NCBI RefSeq assembly: GCF_034347405.1
Contig: NZ_CP133778.1
Span: forward strand, 5,740,501-5,804,500
Source of the DNA: Pseudomonas sp. CCC3.1
GTDB lineage: Bacteria > Pseudomonadota > Gammaproteobacteria > Pseudomonadales > Pseudomonadaceae
Direction of reading: 5' to 3'
Length of the DNA stretch: 64,000 bases
Shown here: in pieces, positions 15,570-24,524 of the stretch
Layout: each line of letters begins with the position of its first letter
Position numbering within the stretch: the stretch's first letter is position 1
Program-made: the position numbers and the translations under genes
Notes under the pieces: generated by a model
What the model saw: only the letters and a program-made list of their open reading frames with translations
What the model was told of the DNA's origin: nothing
Databases searched by the model: none

Positions 15570-16610
15570 TCAGCCCGCCATCACTTCCCGAATATCCGCC
15601 GCCAATTCCCGCACCCGCGCTTCTTCGGTGTCCCATGAGCACATGAAACGTGCGCCGCCTTTGCCGATAAAGGTGTAGAAACGCCAGCCCTTGGCGGTCA
15701 ATGCAGCCACTGCCGGTTCCGACAATTGCAGAAACACACCGTTGGCCTCGACCGGAAACATCAGTTCAACGCCTGGAATGTCACTCACCAGTTGGCTCAG
15801 CAACTGTGCGCAATGGTTGGCGTGGCGCGAGTGTTTGAGCCACGCGTCGTTTTCGAGCAGGCCCACCCACGGCGCTGACAAGAAGCGCATTTTCGACGCC
15901 AGTTGCCCCGCCTGTTTGCAGCGATAGTCAAAGTCCACCGCCAAATCGTGGTTGAAGAACAAAATTGCTTCGCCCACCGCCATGCCGTTTTTAGTCCCGC
16001 CAAAGCACAGCACATCCACCCCGGCTTTCCAGCTCAGTTCGGCAGGCGAGCACTCAAGAAATGCACAGGCGTTGGAGAAGCGGGCGCCGTCCATGTGCAG
16101 CAGCAAGCCCAGCTCTTTGCAGGTGGCGCTGATGGCACGGATTTCTTCAGGGCGGTACACGCTGCCTACTTCGGTGGCCTGGGTGATGGTGACCACGCGG
16201 GGTTTTGGGTAGTGGATGTCTTTGCGCTTGGTGGCGATCTCGCGGATCGACTCAGGGGTGATCTTGCCGTTTTCGGTGCGTGCCAGCAGCAGCTTGGAGC
16301 CGTTGGAGAAGAACTCCGGGGCGCCGCATTCGTCGGTTTCGACGTGGGCGGTTTCTGAGCAGATCACGCTGTGGAAGCTTTGGCACAGCGACGACAGGGC
16401 CAGCGAGTTGGCGGCCGTGCCGTTGAAGGCGAAGAACACTTCGCAGTCGGTTTCGAACAGTTTGCGAAAGTCGTTGGCGGCGCGCAGGGTCCATTCGTCA
16501 TCGCCGTAGGAGCGTTGGTGGCCGTGGTTGGCTTTTTCCATGGCAGACCAGACTTCGGGGCAGATACCGGAGTAGTTGTCGCTGGCGAATTGTTGGCTCT
16601 TATCAGTCAT
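15570..16610 (-). CDS. ltaE: Low-specificity L-threonine aldolase
   Basis: A 346-residue PLP enzyme of the beta-eliminating lyase family that splits threonine and allo-threonine into glycine and acetaldehyde. It has the N-terminal FASDNYSGICPEVWSAM, a HMDGARFSNA stretch with the PLP-binding aspartate and arginine, and the PLP lysine in CFGGTKNGMA. The ATG at 16610 has only GGGAA upstream. The longer frame reaching 16652 lacks family similarity. The position before glyA matches the ltaA gene of the Pseudomonas betaine cluster and links glycine made by sarcosine oxidase to threonine metabolism. Confidence 0.9.
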   Translation of the reverse strand: MTDKSQQFASDNYSGICPEVWSAMEKANHGHQRSYGDDEWTLRAANDFRKLFETDCEVFFAFNGTAANSLALSSLCQSFHSVICSETAHVETDECGAPEFFSNGSKLLLARTENGKITPESIREIATKRKDIHYPKPRVVTITQATEVGSVYRPEEIRAISATCKELGLLLHMDGARFSNACAFLECSPAELSWKAGVDVLCFGGTKNGMAVGEAILFFNHDLAVDFDYRCKQAGQLASKMRFLSAPWVGLLENDAWLKHSRHANHCAQLLSQLVSDIPGVELMFPVEANGVFLQLSEPAVAALTAKGWRFYTFIGKGGARFMCSWDTEEARVRELAADIREVMAG

Positions 16611-16962
16611 TTCCCGGTTCCGTGGTCGAAGGGTGTGGTGCACTTTATCCAAGAATGCGGCAGGTGCACAGGCACCGGCTTAGAGACAGAAATTGCCTAC
16701 GCGGCAATTGCCCCTAAGCGACATCTATCCCTGTAGCCACTGCCGCAGGCTGCGATAAGGATTGAAGGGGCTTCGCCTTTAAAACCGGGGCCGCTGCGCT
16801 GCTCATCGCAACGGCGACAGAGATTTGCTTTTGCGCCATGTCGTAAACGCACCATTGCGTGGCGTGCGCAGGCATTTGATCGGCCTGCACCAGCTCTACC
16901 ATCTGGCTCAAAGGGCACAAGCCTCACCGAGACGAATGGCGCGCTGGCGCTGGGAGTACGCA
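16611..16962. other. ltaE-glyA intergenic with degenerate REP-like arms
   Basis: The stretch 16731-16763 is one arm of the second REP type (CTGTAGCCACTGCCGCAGGC), and its other arm, up to about 16820, is worn down. GCGACAG (16814) and CATGTCG (16837-16843, the inverse of CGACATG) resemble the half-sites before gbcA and fdhA and may belong to the glyA promoter. A minus-strand frame at 16714-16920 is not convincing. Confidence 0.5.
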
Positions 16963-18216
16963 ATGTTCAGCAAACAGGATCAGATTCAGGGTTACGACGA
17001 TGCCTTGTTGGCGGCGATCAACGCCGAAGATCAGCGTCAGGAAGATCACATTGAGCTGATCGCTTCCGAAAACTACACCAGCCAGCGTGTGATGGAAGCC
17101 CAGGGCAGCGGCCTGACCAACAAGTACGCTGAAGGCTACCCTGGCAAGCGTTATTACGGCGGCTGCGAGCACGTGGATAAAGTCGAGCAACTGGCCATCG
17201 AGCGCGCCAAGCAACTGTTCGGCGCCGATTACGCCAACGTGCAGCCGCACTCGGGCAGCCAGGCCAACGCGGCGGTGTACCTGGCGCTGCTCAATGCTGG
17301 CGACACGGTGTTGGGCATGAGCCTGGCGCACGGCGGGCATTTGACCCACGGCGCCAGCGTCAGCTTTTCGGGCAAGTTGTACAACGCGGTGCAGTACGGC
17401 ATCGACACCGCCACCGGGCTGATCGACTACGACGAAGTGGAACGTTTGGCGGTTGAGCATCAGCCGAAAATGATCATCGCCGGGTTCTCGGCTTACTCAA
17501 AAACCCTGGATTTCCCACGCTTTCGTCAGATCGCTGACAAAGTCGGCGCGTACCTGTTTGTCGACATGGCCCACGTGGCCGGGTTGGTTGCGGCGGGCTT
17601 GTACCCCAACCCGCTGCCGTACGCTGACGTGGTGACCACCACCACCCACAAAACCCTGCGTGGGCCGCGTGGTGGGCTGATCCTGGCCAAGAGCAACGAA
17701 GCGCTGGAGAAGAAATTCAACTCCGCCGTGTTCCCCGGCGGTCAGGGCGGGCCGTTGATGCACGTGATCGCCGCCAAGGCTGTGTGCTTTAAAGAAGCGC
17801 TGGAGCCGGGCTTCAAAGCGTATCAACAACAGGTGATCGACAACGCTCAGGCCATGGCCGAGGTGTTTATCAAGCGCGGCTACGACGTGGTCTCGGGCGG
17901 CACCGACAATCACCTGTTTTTGGTCAGCCTGATTCGTCAGGGCTTGACCGGCAAAGACGCCGATGCGGCCTTGGGCCGTGCGCACATCACCGTCAACAAA
18001 AACGCCGTGCCGAACGACCCGCAATCGCCTTTCGTGACCTCGGGCCTGCGCATCGGCACTCCGGCAGTGACCACCCGCGGTTTTAAAGTGGCGCAGTGCA
18101 CGGAATTGGCGGGCTGGATCTGCGACATTCTCGATCACCTCGGTGACCCTGACATTGAGGCCGATGTGGCCCGTCAGGTGACGTCGCTGTGCAAAGACTT
18201 CCCGGTTTATCGCTGA
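16963..18216 (+). CDS. glyA: Serine hydroxymethyltransferase
   Basis: A 417-residue PLP enzyme, the usual length, converting glycine plus 5,10-methylene-THF to serine. The active-site lysine is Lys230 in TTTHKTLRGPRGG. Other family motifs are IELIASENYTS and QPHSGSQANAAVY. The ATG at 16963 has GGGAG upstream, and the frame extends further upstream without similarity. It leads the block glyA-soxBDAG-purU-fdhA, only 22 bases from soxB. Here it uses the two products of sarcosine oxidase, so it is the betaine-linked paralogue (PA5415 type). A housekeeping glyA is probably elsewhere. Confidence 0.93.
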   Translation: MFSKQDQIQGYDDALLAAINAEDQRQEDHIELIASENYTSQRVMEAQGSGLTNKYAEGYPGKRYYGGCEHVDKVEQLAIERAKQLFGADYANVQPHSGSQANAAVYLALLNAGDTVLGMSLAHGGHLTHGASVSFSGKLYNAVQYGIDTATGLIDYDEVERLAVEHQPKMIIAGFSAYSKTLDFPRFRQIADKVGAYLFVDMAHVAGLVAAGLYPNPLPYADVVTTTTHKTLRGPRGGLILAKSNEALEKKFNSAVFPGGQGGPLMHVIAAKAVCFKEALEPGFKAYQQQVIDNAQAMAEVFIKRGYDVVSGGTDNHLFLVSLIRQGLTGKDADAALGRAHITVNKNAVPNDPQSPFVTSGLRIGTPAVTTRGFKVAQCTELAGWICDILDHLGDPDIEADVARQVTSLCKDFPVYR

Positions 18217-18238
18217 GCGCGGTTTTGGAGTAATTCCT

Positions 18239-19489
18239 ATGCAACGGTACTCAGGCTTCGGCCTCTTCAAACACTCCCTCAGCCACCATGAAAACTGGCA
18301 GAAAATGTGGCGCACGCCGACCCCGAAAAAGGTCTATGACGTGGTCATCGTTGGCGGCGGCGGGCACGGGCTGGCCACTGCTTATTACCTGGCCAAGGAA
18401 CACGGCATCACCAATGTGGCCGTGGTCGAAAAAGGCTGGCTGGGCGGCGGCAACACGGCGCGCAACACTACTATCGTGCGTTCCAACTATTTGTGGGACG
18501 AGTCGGCGCACTTGTACGAACACGCCATGAAACTGTGGGAAGGGTTGTCTCAAGACCTGAACTACAACGTGATGTTCTCGCAGCGCGGTGTGTACAACTT
18601 GTGCCACACCCTGCAAGACATGCGTGACTCGGAACGCCGGGTTAGCGCCAACCGCCTCAATGGCGTGGATGGCGAGTTGCTCAACGGCAAACAAGTGGCG
18701 GACGAAATTCCGTATCTCGACTGCTCAAAAAATACCCGCTACCCGATCATCGGCGCCACCGTGCAACGGCGCGGCGGCGTGGCCCGTCATGACGCCGTGG
18801 CCTGGGGCTTTGCCCGTGCGGCAGACGCGCTGGGTGTGGACTTGATTCAGCAGACCGAAGTGCTGGGGTTCCGCAAGGAAAACGGCGTGTGCATCGGCGT
18901 TGAAACCAGCAAAGGTTTTATCGGCGCCAAGCGCGTCGGCGTGGTCACGGCCGGTAACTCCGGGCACATGGCGCGCCAGGCCGGGTTCCGTCTGCCGATC
19001 GAATCGCACCCGCTGCAAGCGTTGGTGTCGGAGCCGATCAAGCCGATTATCGACAGCGTGATCATGTCCAACGCCGTACACGGTTACATCAGCCAGTCCG
19101 ACAAGGGCGACCTGGTGATCGGTGCCGGTATCGACGGCTGGGTCGGCTATGGTCAGCGCGGCTCGTACCCGGTGATCGAGCACACCATTCAAGCGATTAT
19201 GGAAATGTTTCCGGTGTTGTCCCGCGTGCGCATGAACCGTCAATGGGGCGGCATCGTCGACACCACGCCTGACGCCTGCCCGATCATCTCCAAAACCCCG
19301 GTGCCGAATCTGTTCTTCAACTGCGGCTGGGGCACTGGCGGTTTTAAAGCCACGCCGGGCTCGGGCAACGTGTTCGCCGCCAGTTTGGCCAAAGGCGAAA
19401 TGCACCCGCTGGCGGCACCGTTTTCTATCGACCGTTTCCATAACGGCGCCCTTATTGACGAACATGGCGCTGCGGCTGTCGCCCACTAA
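18239..19489 (+). CDS. soxB: Sarcosine oxidase beta subunit
   Basis: A 416-residue FAD-dependent DAO-type oxidoreductase, the catalytic subunit of heterotetrameric sarcosine oxidase. The dinucleotide motif is VVIVGGGGHGLATAYYLA (about residues 36-53). The GGVARHDAVAWG segment holds His184, corresponding to the histidine that carries covalent FMN in this family. FAD-binding C-terminal motifs NCGWGTGGFKATPGSG are present. GGAG lies 9 bases before the ATG. It is the first of four overlapping or closely spaced sox genes. Confidence 0.93.
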   Translation: MQRYSGFGLFKHSLSHHENWQKMWRTPTPKKVYDVVIVGGGGHGLATAYYLAKEHGITNVAVVEKGWLGGGNTARNTTIVRSNYLWDESAHLYEHAMKLWEGLSQDLNYNVMFSQRGVYNLCHTLQDMRDSERRVSANRLNGVDGELLNGKQVADEIPYLDCSKNTRYPIIGATVQRRGGVARHDAVAWGFARAADALGVDLIQQTEVLGFRKENGVCIGVETSKGFIGAKRVGVVTAGNSGHMARQAGFRLPIESHPLQALVSEPIKPIIDSVIMSNAVHGYISQSDKGDLVIGAGIDGWVGYGQRGSYPVIEHTIQAIMEMFPVLSRVRMNRQWGGIVDTTPDACPIISKTPVPNLFFNCGWGTGGFKATPGSGNVFAASLAKGEMHPLAAPFSIDRFHNGALIDEHGAAAVAH

Positions 19490-19503
19490 CAGAGGAAATA
19501 CCC

Positions 19504-19836
19504 ATGTTGCATATCTTCTGTCCTCATTGCGGCGAGTTGCGCTCCGAAGAAGAGTTTCACGCCAGCGGTCAGGCGCACATTCCGCGCCCGCTCGACCCGA
19601 ACGCCTGCACCGACAAGGAGTGGGGCGATTACATGTTCTTTCGCGACAACCCACGCGGCTTGCACCACGAACTGTGGAACCACGTGGCCGGTTGCCGCCA
19701 GTTCTTCAACGCCACGCGCAACACCGTGACGTACGAGATTCTTGAAACCTACCTGATCGGCACTAAGCCGCAGTTCACCGAACAGGCTGCGCCCGTCGCG
19801 CCAACCGCTACCCGTGAGCAGGGAGAAAAGGTATGA
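19504..19836 (+). CDS. soxD: Sarcosine oxidase delta subunit
   Basis: A 110-residue zinc-binding subunit. The N-terminus FCPHCGELRSEEEF gives a CxxC, and the C-terminal half has HVAGCRQFFNATRNT and TYEILETY, all typical of SoxD. In the heterotetramer one zinc is held by three cysteines and a histidine. It lies 14 bases after soxB and overlaps soxA by four bases (ATGA). The C-terminus is slightly longer than the family core. Confidence 0.93.
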   Translation: MLHIFCPHCGELRSEEEFHASGQAHIPRPLDPNACTDKEWGDYMFFRDNPRGLHHELWNHVAGCRQFFNATRNTVTYEILETYLIGTKPQFTEQAAPVAPTATREQGEKV

Positions 19837-22800
19837 GCCAGACCCATCGCTTGCCTAACGGCGGCCGCGTTGATCGCAATAAAGTGCTGACCTTTACCTT
19901 CAACGGCCAACAGTACAAAGGCTACGAAGGCGACAGCCTGGCCGCTGCGTTGCTGGCCAACGGCGTCGACATTATCGGTCGCAGTTTTAAATATTCCCGG
20001 CCTCGGGGCATTTATGCCGCGGGCGCTGAAGAGCCGAACGCAGTGCTGCAAATCGGCGCCACCGAAGCCACACAAATTCCTAACGTGCGCGCCACGCAAC
20101 AGGCGCTGTATCAAGGGTTGGTCGCCACCAGCACCAACGGCTGGCCCAACGTAAACACCGACATGATGGGCATTTTGGGCAAAGTCGGCGGCAAGCTGAT
20201 GCCGCCGGGTTTTTACTACAAAACCTTTATGTACCCGAAGTCGTTCTGGATGACCTACGAGAAGTACATCCGCAAAGCCGCAGGCTTGGGCCGTTCGCCG
20301 ACCCAGAACGACCCCGACACCTACGACAACATGAACCATCACTGCGACGTGCTGATCGTCGGCGCAGGCCCGGCCGGTCTGGCTGCGGCACTGGCCGCCG
20401 CACGCAGCGGTGCCCGGGTGATCGTGGCCGATGAACAGGAAGAATTTGGCGGCAGCCTGCTCGACAGCCGCGAAAGCCTGGACGGCAAGCCCGCCATGGA
20501 ATGGGTGGCCAAAGCCATCGCCGAGCTCAAAGGCTTGCCCGATGTGCTGTTGCTGCCACGGGCGACCGTCAACGGCTATCACGACCACAATTTTCTGACC
20601 ATTCATGAGCGCCTCACCGACCACCTGGGTGACCGCGCACCGATTGGTCAGGTACGTCAACGCCTGCACCGGGTTCGTGCCAAGCGTGTGGTGCTGGCCA
20701 CCGGCGCCTGCGAGCGGCCACTGGTGTATGGCAACAACGACGTGCCGGGCAACATGCTGGCGGGTGCGGTGTCGACTTACGTGCGCCGCTACGGTGTGGC
20801 GCCGGGTAAAAAACTGTTGCTGAGCACCAACAACGATCACGCGTATCGCGTGGCGCTGGACTGGTTGGATGCAGGCCAGAATGTGGTCGCCGTGGCAGAT
20901 GCACGCAGCAACCCGCGTGGCGCACTGGTAGAAGAAGCACGGGCCAAAGGCATTCGGATTCTGACCGGCAGCGCAGTGATTGAAGCCCGTGGCACCAAGC
21001 GCGTGACGGGCGCCCGTGTGGCGGCAATCGACCTTAAAACCCACAGCGTCACCAGCCCTGGCGAATGGCTGGAATGTGATCTGGTGGCCACCTCGGGCGG
21101 CTACAGCCCGGTGGTGCACTTGGCTTCGCACTTGGGCGGCAAGCCGACCTGGCGCGAAGATATTTTGGGTTTTGTGCCCGGCGAAGCGCCGCAAAAACGC
21201 GTGTGCGTCGGCGGCATCAACGGCGTATACGGCTTGGGCGACAGCTTGGCCGATGGCTTTGAAGGCGGCGTGCGCGCGGCCAGCGAGGCCGGGTTTAAGG
21301 CGGTCGAAGGCGTGCTGCCAAAAGCCTTGAATCAACGTCAGGAAGCCACCGTGGCGTTGTTCCATGTACCCCATGAAAAGGGCACGGCGCGGGCGCCGAA
21401 ACAATTTGTCGACCTGCAAAACGACGTCACGGCAGCAGCTATTGAACTGGCCACCCGCGAAGGTTTTGAGTCGGTCGAACACGTAAAACGCTACACCGCG
21501 CTGGGTTTTGGCACCGACCAGGGCAAGCTGGGCAACGTCAACGGGCTGGCGATTGCCGCCCGCTCGCTGAACGTGACCATCCCGCAGATGGGCACCACCA
21601 TGTTCCGCCCCAACTACACGCCGGTGACTTTTGGCGCGATAGCGGGTCGCCATTGCGGGCACATTTTCGAGCCGGTGCGTTACACCGCGCTGCAAGCCTG
21701 GCACGTCAAGCAAGGCGCCGAGTTTGAAGACGTCGGCCAATGGAAACGCCCGTGGTACTTCCCGCGTAATGGCGAAGACCTGCACGCAGCGGTCAAGCGC
21801 GAATGCCTGGCGGTGCGTGAAAGCGTCGGCATCCTGGACGCCTCCACCCTGGGCAAGATCGACATTCAAGGCCCGGATGCGCGTGAGTTTTTGAACCGCA
21901 TCTACACCAACGCCTGGACCAAGCTGGATGTGGGCAAGGCGCGTTACGGGCTGATGTGCAAAGAAGACGGCATGGTCTTCGACGATGGTGTAACCGCCTG
22001 TTTGGCCGACAACCATTTCGTCATGACCACCACCACCGGCGGCGCCGCGCGCGTGTTGCAGTGGCTGGAAATCTATCAACAGACCGAATGGCCTGACCTG
22101 AAGGTGTACTTCACCTCGGTCACCGACCACTACGCAACGCTGACCTTGAGTGGGCCCAACAGCCGCAAGCTGCTGAGCGAAGTGACCGACATTGATCTGG
22201 ACCGCGAAGCGTTCCCGTTCATGACCTGGAAAGAAGGCCTGGTCGCTGGTGTACCGGCGCGGGTGTTCCGTATCTCGTTTACCGGCGAGCTGTCGTACGA
22301 GGTCAACATTCAGGCTGACTACGCGATGGGCGTGCTGGAAAAAATCGCCGAGGCGGGTAAATCGTACAACTTGACCCCGTACGGCACCGAGACCATGCAC
22401 GTGCTGCGGGCCGAGAAGGGTTTCATCATCGTCGGCCAAGACACCGACGGCTCCATGACCCCGGACGACCTCAACATGGGCTGGTGCGTGGGTCGCACCA
22501 AACCGTTCTCGTGGATCGGCTGGCGCGGCATGAACCGCGAAGACTGTGTGCGTGATCAGCGTAAACAACTGGTGGGCCTCAAGCCGGTTGATCCGAACAA
22601 GTGGCTGCCGGAAGGGGCGCAACTGGTGTTCAACCCTAAGCAGACCATCCCGATGACCATGGTTGGCCATGTGACCTCCAGCTATGCGCACAACTCGCTG
22701 GGGTATTCGTTTGCCATGGGCGTGGTCAAAGGTGGCTTGAAGCGCATTGGCGAACGGGTGTTCTCACCCCAGGCGGATGGCAGCGTGATCGAGGCTGAAA

Positions 22801-22850
22801 TTGTGTCTTCGGTGTTTTTCGACCCGAAAGGCGACCGGCAGAATATTTGA
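19833..22850 (+). CDS. soxA: Sarcosine oxidase alpha subunit
   Basis: A 1005-residue subunit. The N-terminal part (residues 1-100, with SFKYSRPRGIYAAG) is ferredoxin-fold like but without cluster cysteines. Next comes a NAD-binding domain (CDVLIVGAGPAGLAAALAAA near residue 170). The C-terminal domain, from about 600, is of aminomethyltransferase (GcvT) type and binds folate, so the methyl carbon leaves as 5,10-methylene-THF (MFRPNYTPVTFG and TLSGPNSRKLL are typical). It overlaps soxD and is followed directly by soxG. The long antisense frame opposite it is a codon-bias shadow. Confidence 0.94.
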   Translation: MSQTHRLPNGGRVDRNKVLTFTFNGQQYKGYEGDSLAAALLANGVDIIGRSFKYSRPRGIYAAGAEEPNAVLQIGATEATQIPNVRATQQALYQGLVATSTNGWPNVNTDMMGILGKVGGKLMPPGFYYKTFMYPKSFWMTYEKYIRKAAGLGRSPTQNDPDTYDNMNHHCDVLIVGAGPAGLAAALAAARSGARVIVADEQEEFGGSLLDSRESLDGKPAMEWVAKAIAELKGLPDVLLLPRATVNGYHDHNFLTIHERLTDHLGDRAPIGQVRQRLHRVRAKRVVLATGACERPLVYGNNDVPGNMLAGAVSTYVRRYGVAPGKKLLLSTNNDHAYRVALDWLDAGQNVVAVADARSNPRGALVEEARAKGIRILTGSAVIEARGTKRVTGARVAAIDLKTHSVTSPGEWLECDLVATSGGYSPVVHLASHLGGKPTWREDILGFVPGEAPQKRVCVGGINGVYGLGDSLADGFEGGVRAASEAGFKAVEGVLPKALNQRQEATVALFHVPHEKGTARAPKQFVDLQNDVTAAAIELATREGFESVEHVKRYTALGFGTDQGKLGNVNGLAIAARSLNVTIPQMGTTMFRPNYTPVTFGAIAGRHCGHIFEPVRYTALQAWHVKQGAEFEDVGQWKRPWYFPRNGEDLHAAVKRECLAVRESVGILDASTLGKIDIQGPDAREFLNRIYTNAWTKLDVGKARYGLMCKEDGMVFDDGVTACLADNHFVMTTTTGGAARVLQWLEIYQQTEWPDLKVYFTSVTDHYATLTLSGPNSRKLLSEVTDIDLDREAFPFMTWKEGLVAGVPARVFRISFTGELSYEVNIQADYAMGVLEKIAEAGKSYNLTPYGTETMHVLRAEKGFIIVGQDTDGSMTPDDLNMGWCVGRTKPFSWIGWRGMNREDCVRDQRKQLVGLKPVDPNKWLPEGAQLVFNPKQTIPMTMVGHVTSSYAHNSLGYSFAMGVVKGGLKRIGERVFSPQADGSVIEAEIVSSVFFDPKGDRQNI

Positions 22851-22862
22851 GTGGGTGATCTC

Positions 22863-23495
22863 ATGACGACCGCAAACGTATACCAACAACGCCCGGACTC
22901 GGGCGCTAAAGCCGAGTCATCGCTGCATCACGCCCACCTGGCCAAGTTGATCGGCAAGGGCCGTAAAAACCCCGGCGTCACCGTGCGCGAGAAAAAACTG
23001 CTGGGCCACCTGACCCTGCGCGGTGACGCCAAAGACCCGGCCTTTGCCGAAGGCGTGCACAAGGCACTGGGCCTGGAGCTGCCGGTGGCCTTGAGCCTGG
23101 TGGCCAAGGGCGACAGCTCGCTGCAATGGATGGGCCCGGATGAATGGCTGCTGATCGTCCCTGGCGGCCAGGAATACGCGGTGGAACAAGCCCTGCGCGC
23201 CGCGTTAGCAGGGCTGCACATTTCGGTGGTCAACGTCAGTGGCGGGCAACAACTGCTGGAGTTGAGCGGGCCGAACGTGCGCAACGTGTTAATGAAGTCC
23301 ACCAGCTACGACGTGCACCCCGACAACTTCCCGGTGGGCAAGGCGATCGGTACGGTGTTTGCCAAGTCGCAACTGGTGATCCGGCACACGGCTGAAGACA
23401 CCTGGGAGCTGTTGATCCGCCGCAGTTTCTCGGATTACTGGTGGCTGTGGCTGCAAGATGCGGCGGCGGAATATGGGCTGAATGTCGAGGCATAA
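22863..23495 (+). CDS. soxG: Sarcosine oxidase gamma subunit
   Basis: A 210-residue subunit with a GcvT-like fold, completing the heterotetramer. Visible motifs are SSLHHAHLAKL near the N-terminus, LQWMGPDEWLL, the VVNVSGGQQLLELSGPN stretch and TWELLIRRSFSDYWWLWL. The ATG at 22863 with GGTGA upstream gives the usual length. A GTG directly after the soxA stop (22851) would add four residues. Confidence 0.92.
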   Translation: MTTANVYQQRPDSGAKAESSLHHAHLAKLIGKGRKNPGVTVREKKLLGHLTLRGDAKDPAFAEGVHKALGLELPVALSLVAKGDSSLQWMGPDEWLLIVPGGQEYAVEQALRAALAGLHISVVNVSGGQQLLELSGPNVRNVLMKSTSYDVHPDNFPVGKAIGTVFAKSQLVIRHTAEDTWELLIRRSFSDYWWLWLQDAAAEYGLNVEA

Positions 23496-23506
23496 CGCCA
23501 ATCCTG

Positions 23507-23564
23507 TGTAGGAGCGAGCTTGCTCGCGATCTTTTAAAAGCTCGCGAGCAAGCTCGCTCCTACA
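23507..23564. repeat. REP palindrome between soxG and purU
   Basis: Shorter variant with CTTGCTCGCGA arms instead of CTTGCCTCGCGA. The same variant appears at 45254. It lies inside the likely operon. Confidence 0.9.
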
Positions 23565-23591
23565 GAGGGGTCTATAACAAGGAACTTCATC

Positions 23592-24449
23592 ATGAGCCGC
23601 GCCCCTGACACCTGGATCCTCACGGCCGACTGCCCCAGCCTGCTGGGCACGGTCGACGCTGTGACCCGTTACCTGTTTGAACACCGTTGCTACGTCACCG
23701 AGCACCATTCCTTTGATGATCAGCGTTCGGGACGGTTTTTTATTCGCGTCGAATTCCGTCAGCCCGAGGGTTTTGACGAGAATGTCTTTCGCGCAGGCCT
23801 GGCCGAACGCGGCCAGGCATTCGGCATGGCCTTCGAACTGACCCCGCCGCACTACCGGCCCAAAGTGCTGATCATGGTGTCCAAGGCTGATCATTGCCTC
23901 AACGACCTGCTGTATCGCCAGCGCATCGGCCAACTGTCGATGGATGTGGTGGCGGTAGTGTCCAACCACCCCGACCTTGAGCCGCTGGCGCAATGGCATG
24001 GCATCCCGTATCACCACTTCGCCCTCGACCCGACCAACAAACCTGCGCAAGAAGCCCGTGTGTGGCAAGTGATCGAAGACACCGGCGCCGAGCTGGTGAT
24101 CCTTGCCCGCTACATGCAAGTGCTGTCGCCCGAGCTGTGCCGCAAACTCGACGGCAAGGCCATCAATATTCACCACTCGTTGCTGCCCGGCTTCAAGGGC
24201 GCCAAGCCGTATCACCAGGCGTATGAGAAAGGCGTGAAACTGGTGGGCGCCACTGCGCACTACATCAACAACGACCTGGACGAAGGCCCGATCATCGCTC
24301 AGGGCGTGGAGGTGGTGGACCACAGCCACTACCCCGAAGACTTGATCGCCAAAGGCCGCGACATCGAAGCCCAGACCCTGGCGCGGGGTGTGGGGTATCA
24401 CATTGAACGGCGCGTTTTCCTAAATGGAGGTCGTACGGTGGTGCTATGA
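23592..24449 (+). CDS. purU: Formyltetrahydrofolate deformylase
   Basis: A 285-residue enzyme that hydrolyses 10-formyl-THF to formate and THF. It has an N-terminal ACT domain (residues 1-85) and a C-terminal formyltransferase-type domain with ARYMQVLS, then INIHHSLLPGFKGAKPYHQA, which contains the catalytic histidine region, and an aspartate in DLDEGPII. As the paralogue within the betaine block (PA5420 type) it recycles THF when sarcosine oxidase floods the cell with one-carbon units. AAGGAA lies upstream of the ATG. Confidence 0.92.
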   Translation: MSRAPDTWILTADCPSLLGTVDAVTRYLFEHRCYVTEHHSFDDQRSGRFFIRVEFRQPEGFDENVFRAGLAERGQAFGMAFELTPPHYRPKVLIMVSKADHCLNDLLYRQRIGQLSMDVVAVVSNHPDLEPLAQWHGIPYHHFALDPTNKPAQEARVWQVIEDTGAELVILARYMQVLSPELCRKLDGKAINIHHSLLPGFKGAKPYHQAYEKGVKLVGATAHYINNDLDEGPIIAQGVEVVDHSHYPEDLIAKGRDIEAQTLARGVGYHIERRVFLNGGRTVVL

Positions 24450-24454
24450 CGGCA

Positions 24455-24485
24455 GTGACACGTTCTAAGCTGCAAGCGACACGTT
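24455..24485. promoter_or_regulatory. Direct repeat before fdhA
   Basis: GTGACACGTT (24455-24464) and GCGACACGTT (24476-24485), identical at nine of ten positions and 21 bp apart, lie 40-70 bp before fdhA. Period and the core GCGACA match the repeats before other betaine genes. They may give fdhA its own activator-dependent promoter. Confidence 0.45.
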
Positions 24486-24524
24486 AAAACTGCTTCACCT
24501 CCAAAAACAACAAGGGTGAATACG

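Noticed and set aside
16714..16920. Possible 60-residue minus-strand protein upstream of glyA
   Set aside because: Its C-terminal half is translated REP-like sequence, it has no clear ribosome site, and no family is recognised.
19749..22691. A 980-codon open frame on the minus strand opposite soxA and soxD
   Set aside because: It mirrors soxA in a high-GC frame, has no family features (rich in His, Arg, Val), and soxA is unmistakable.
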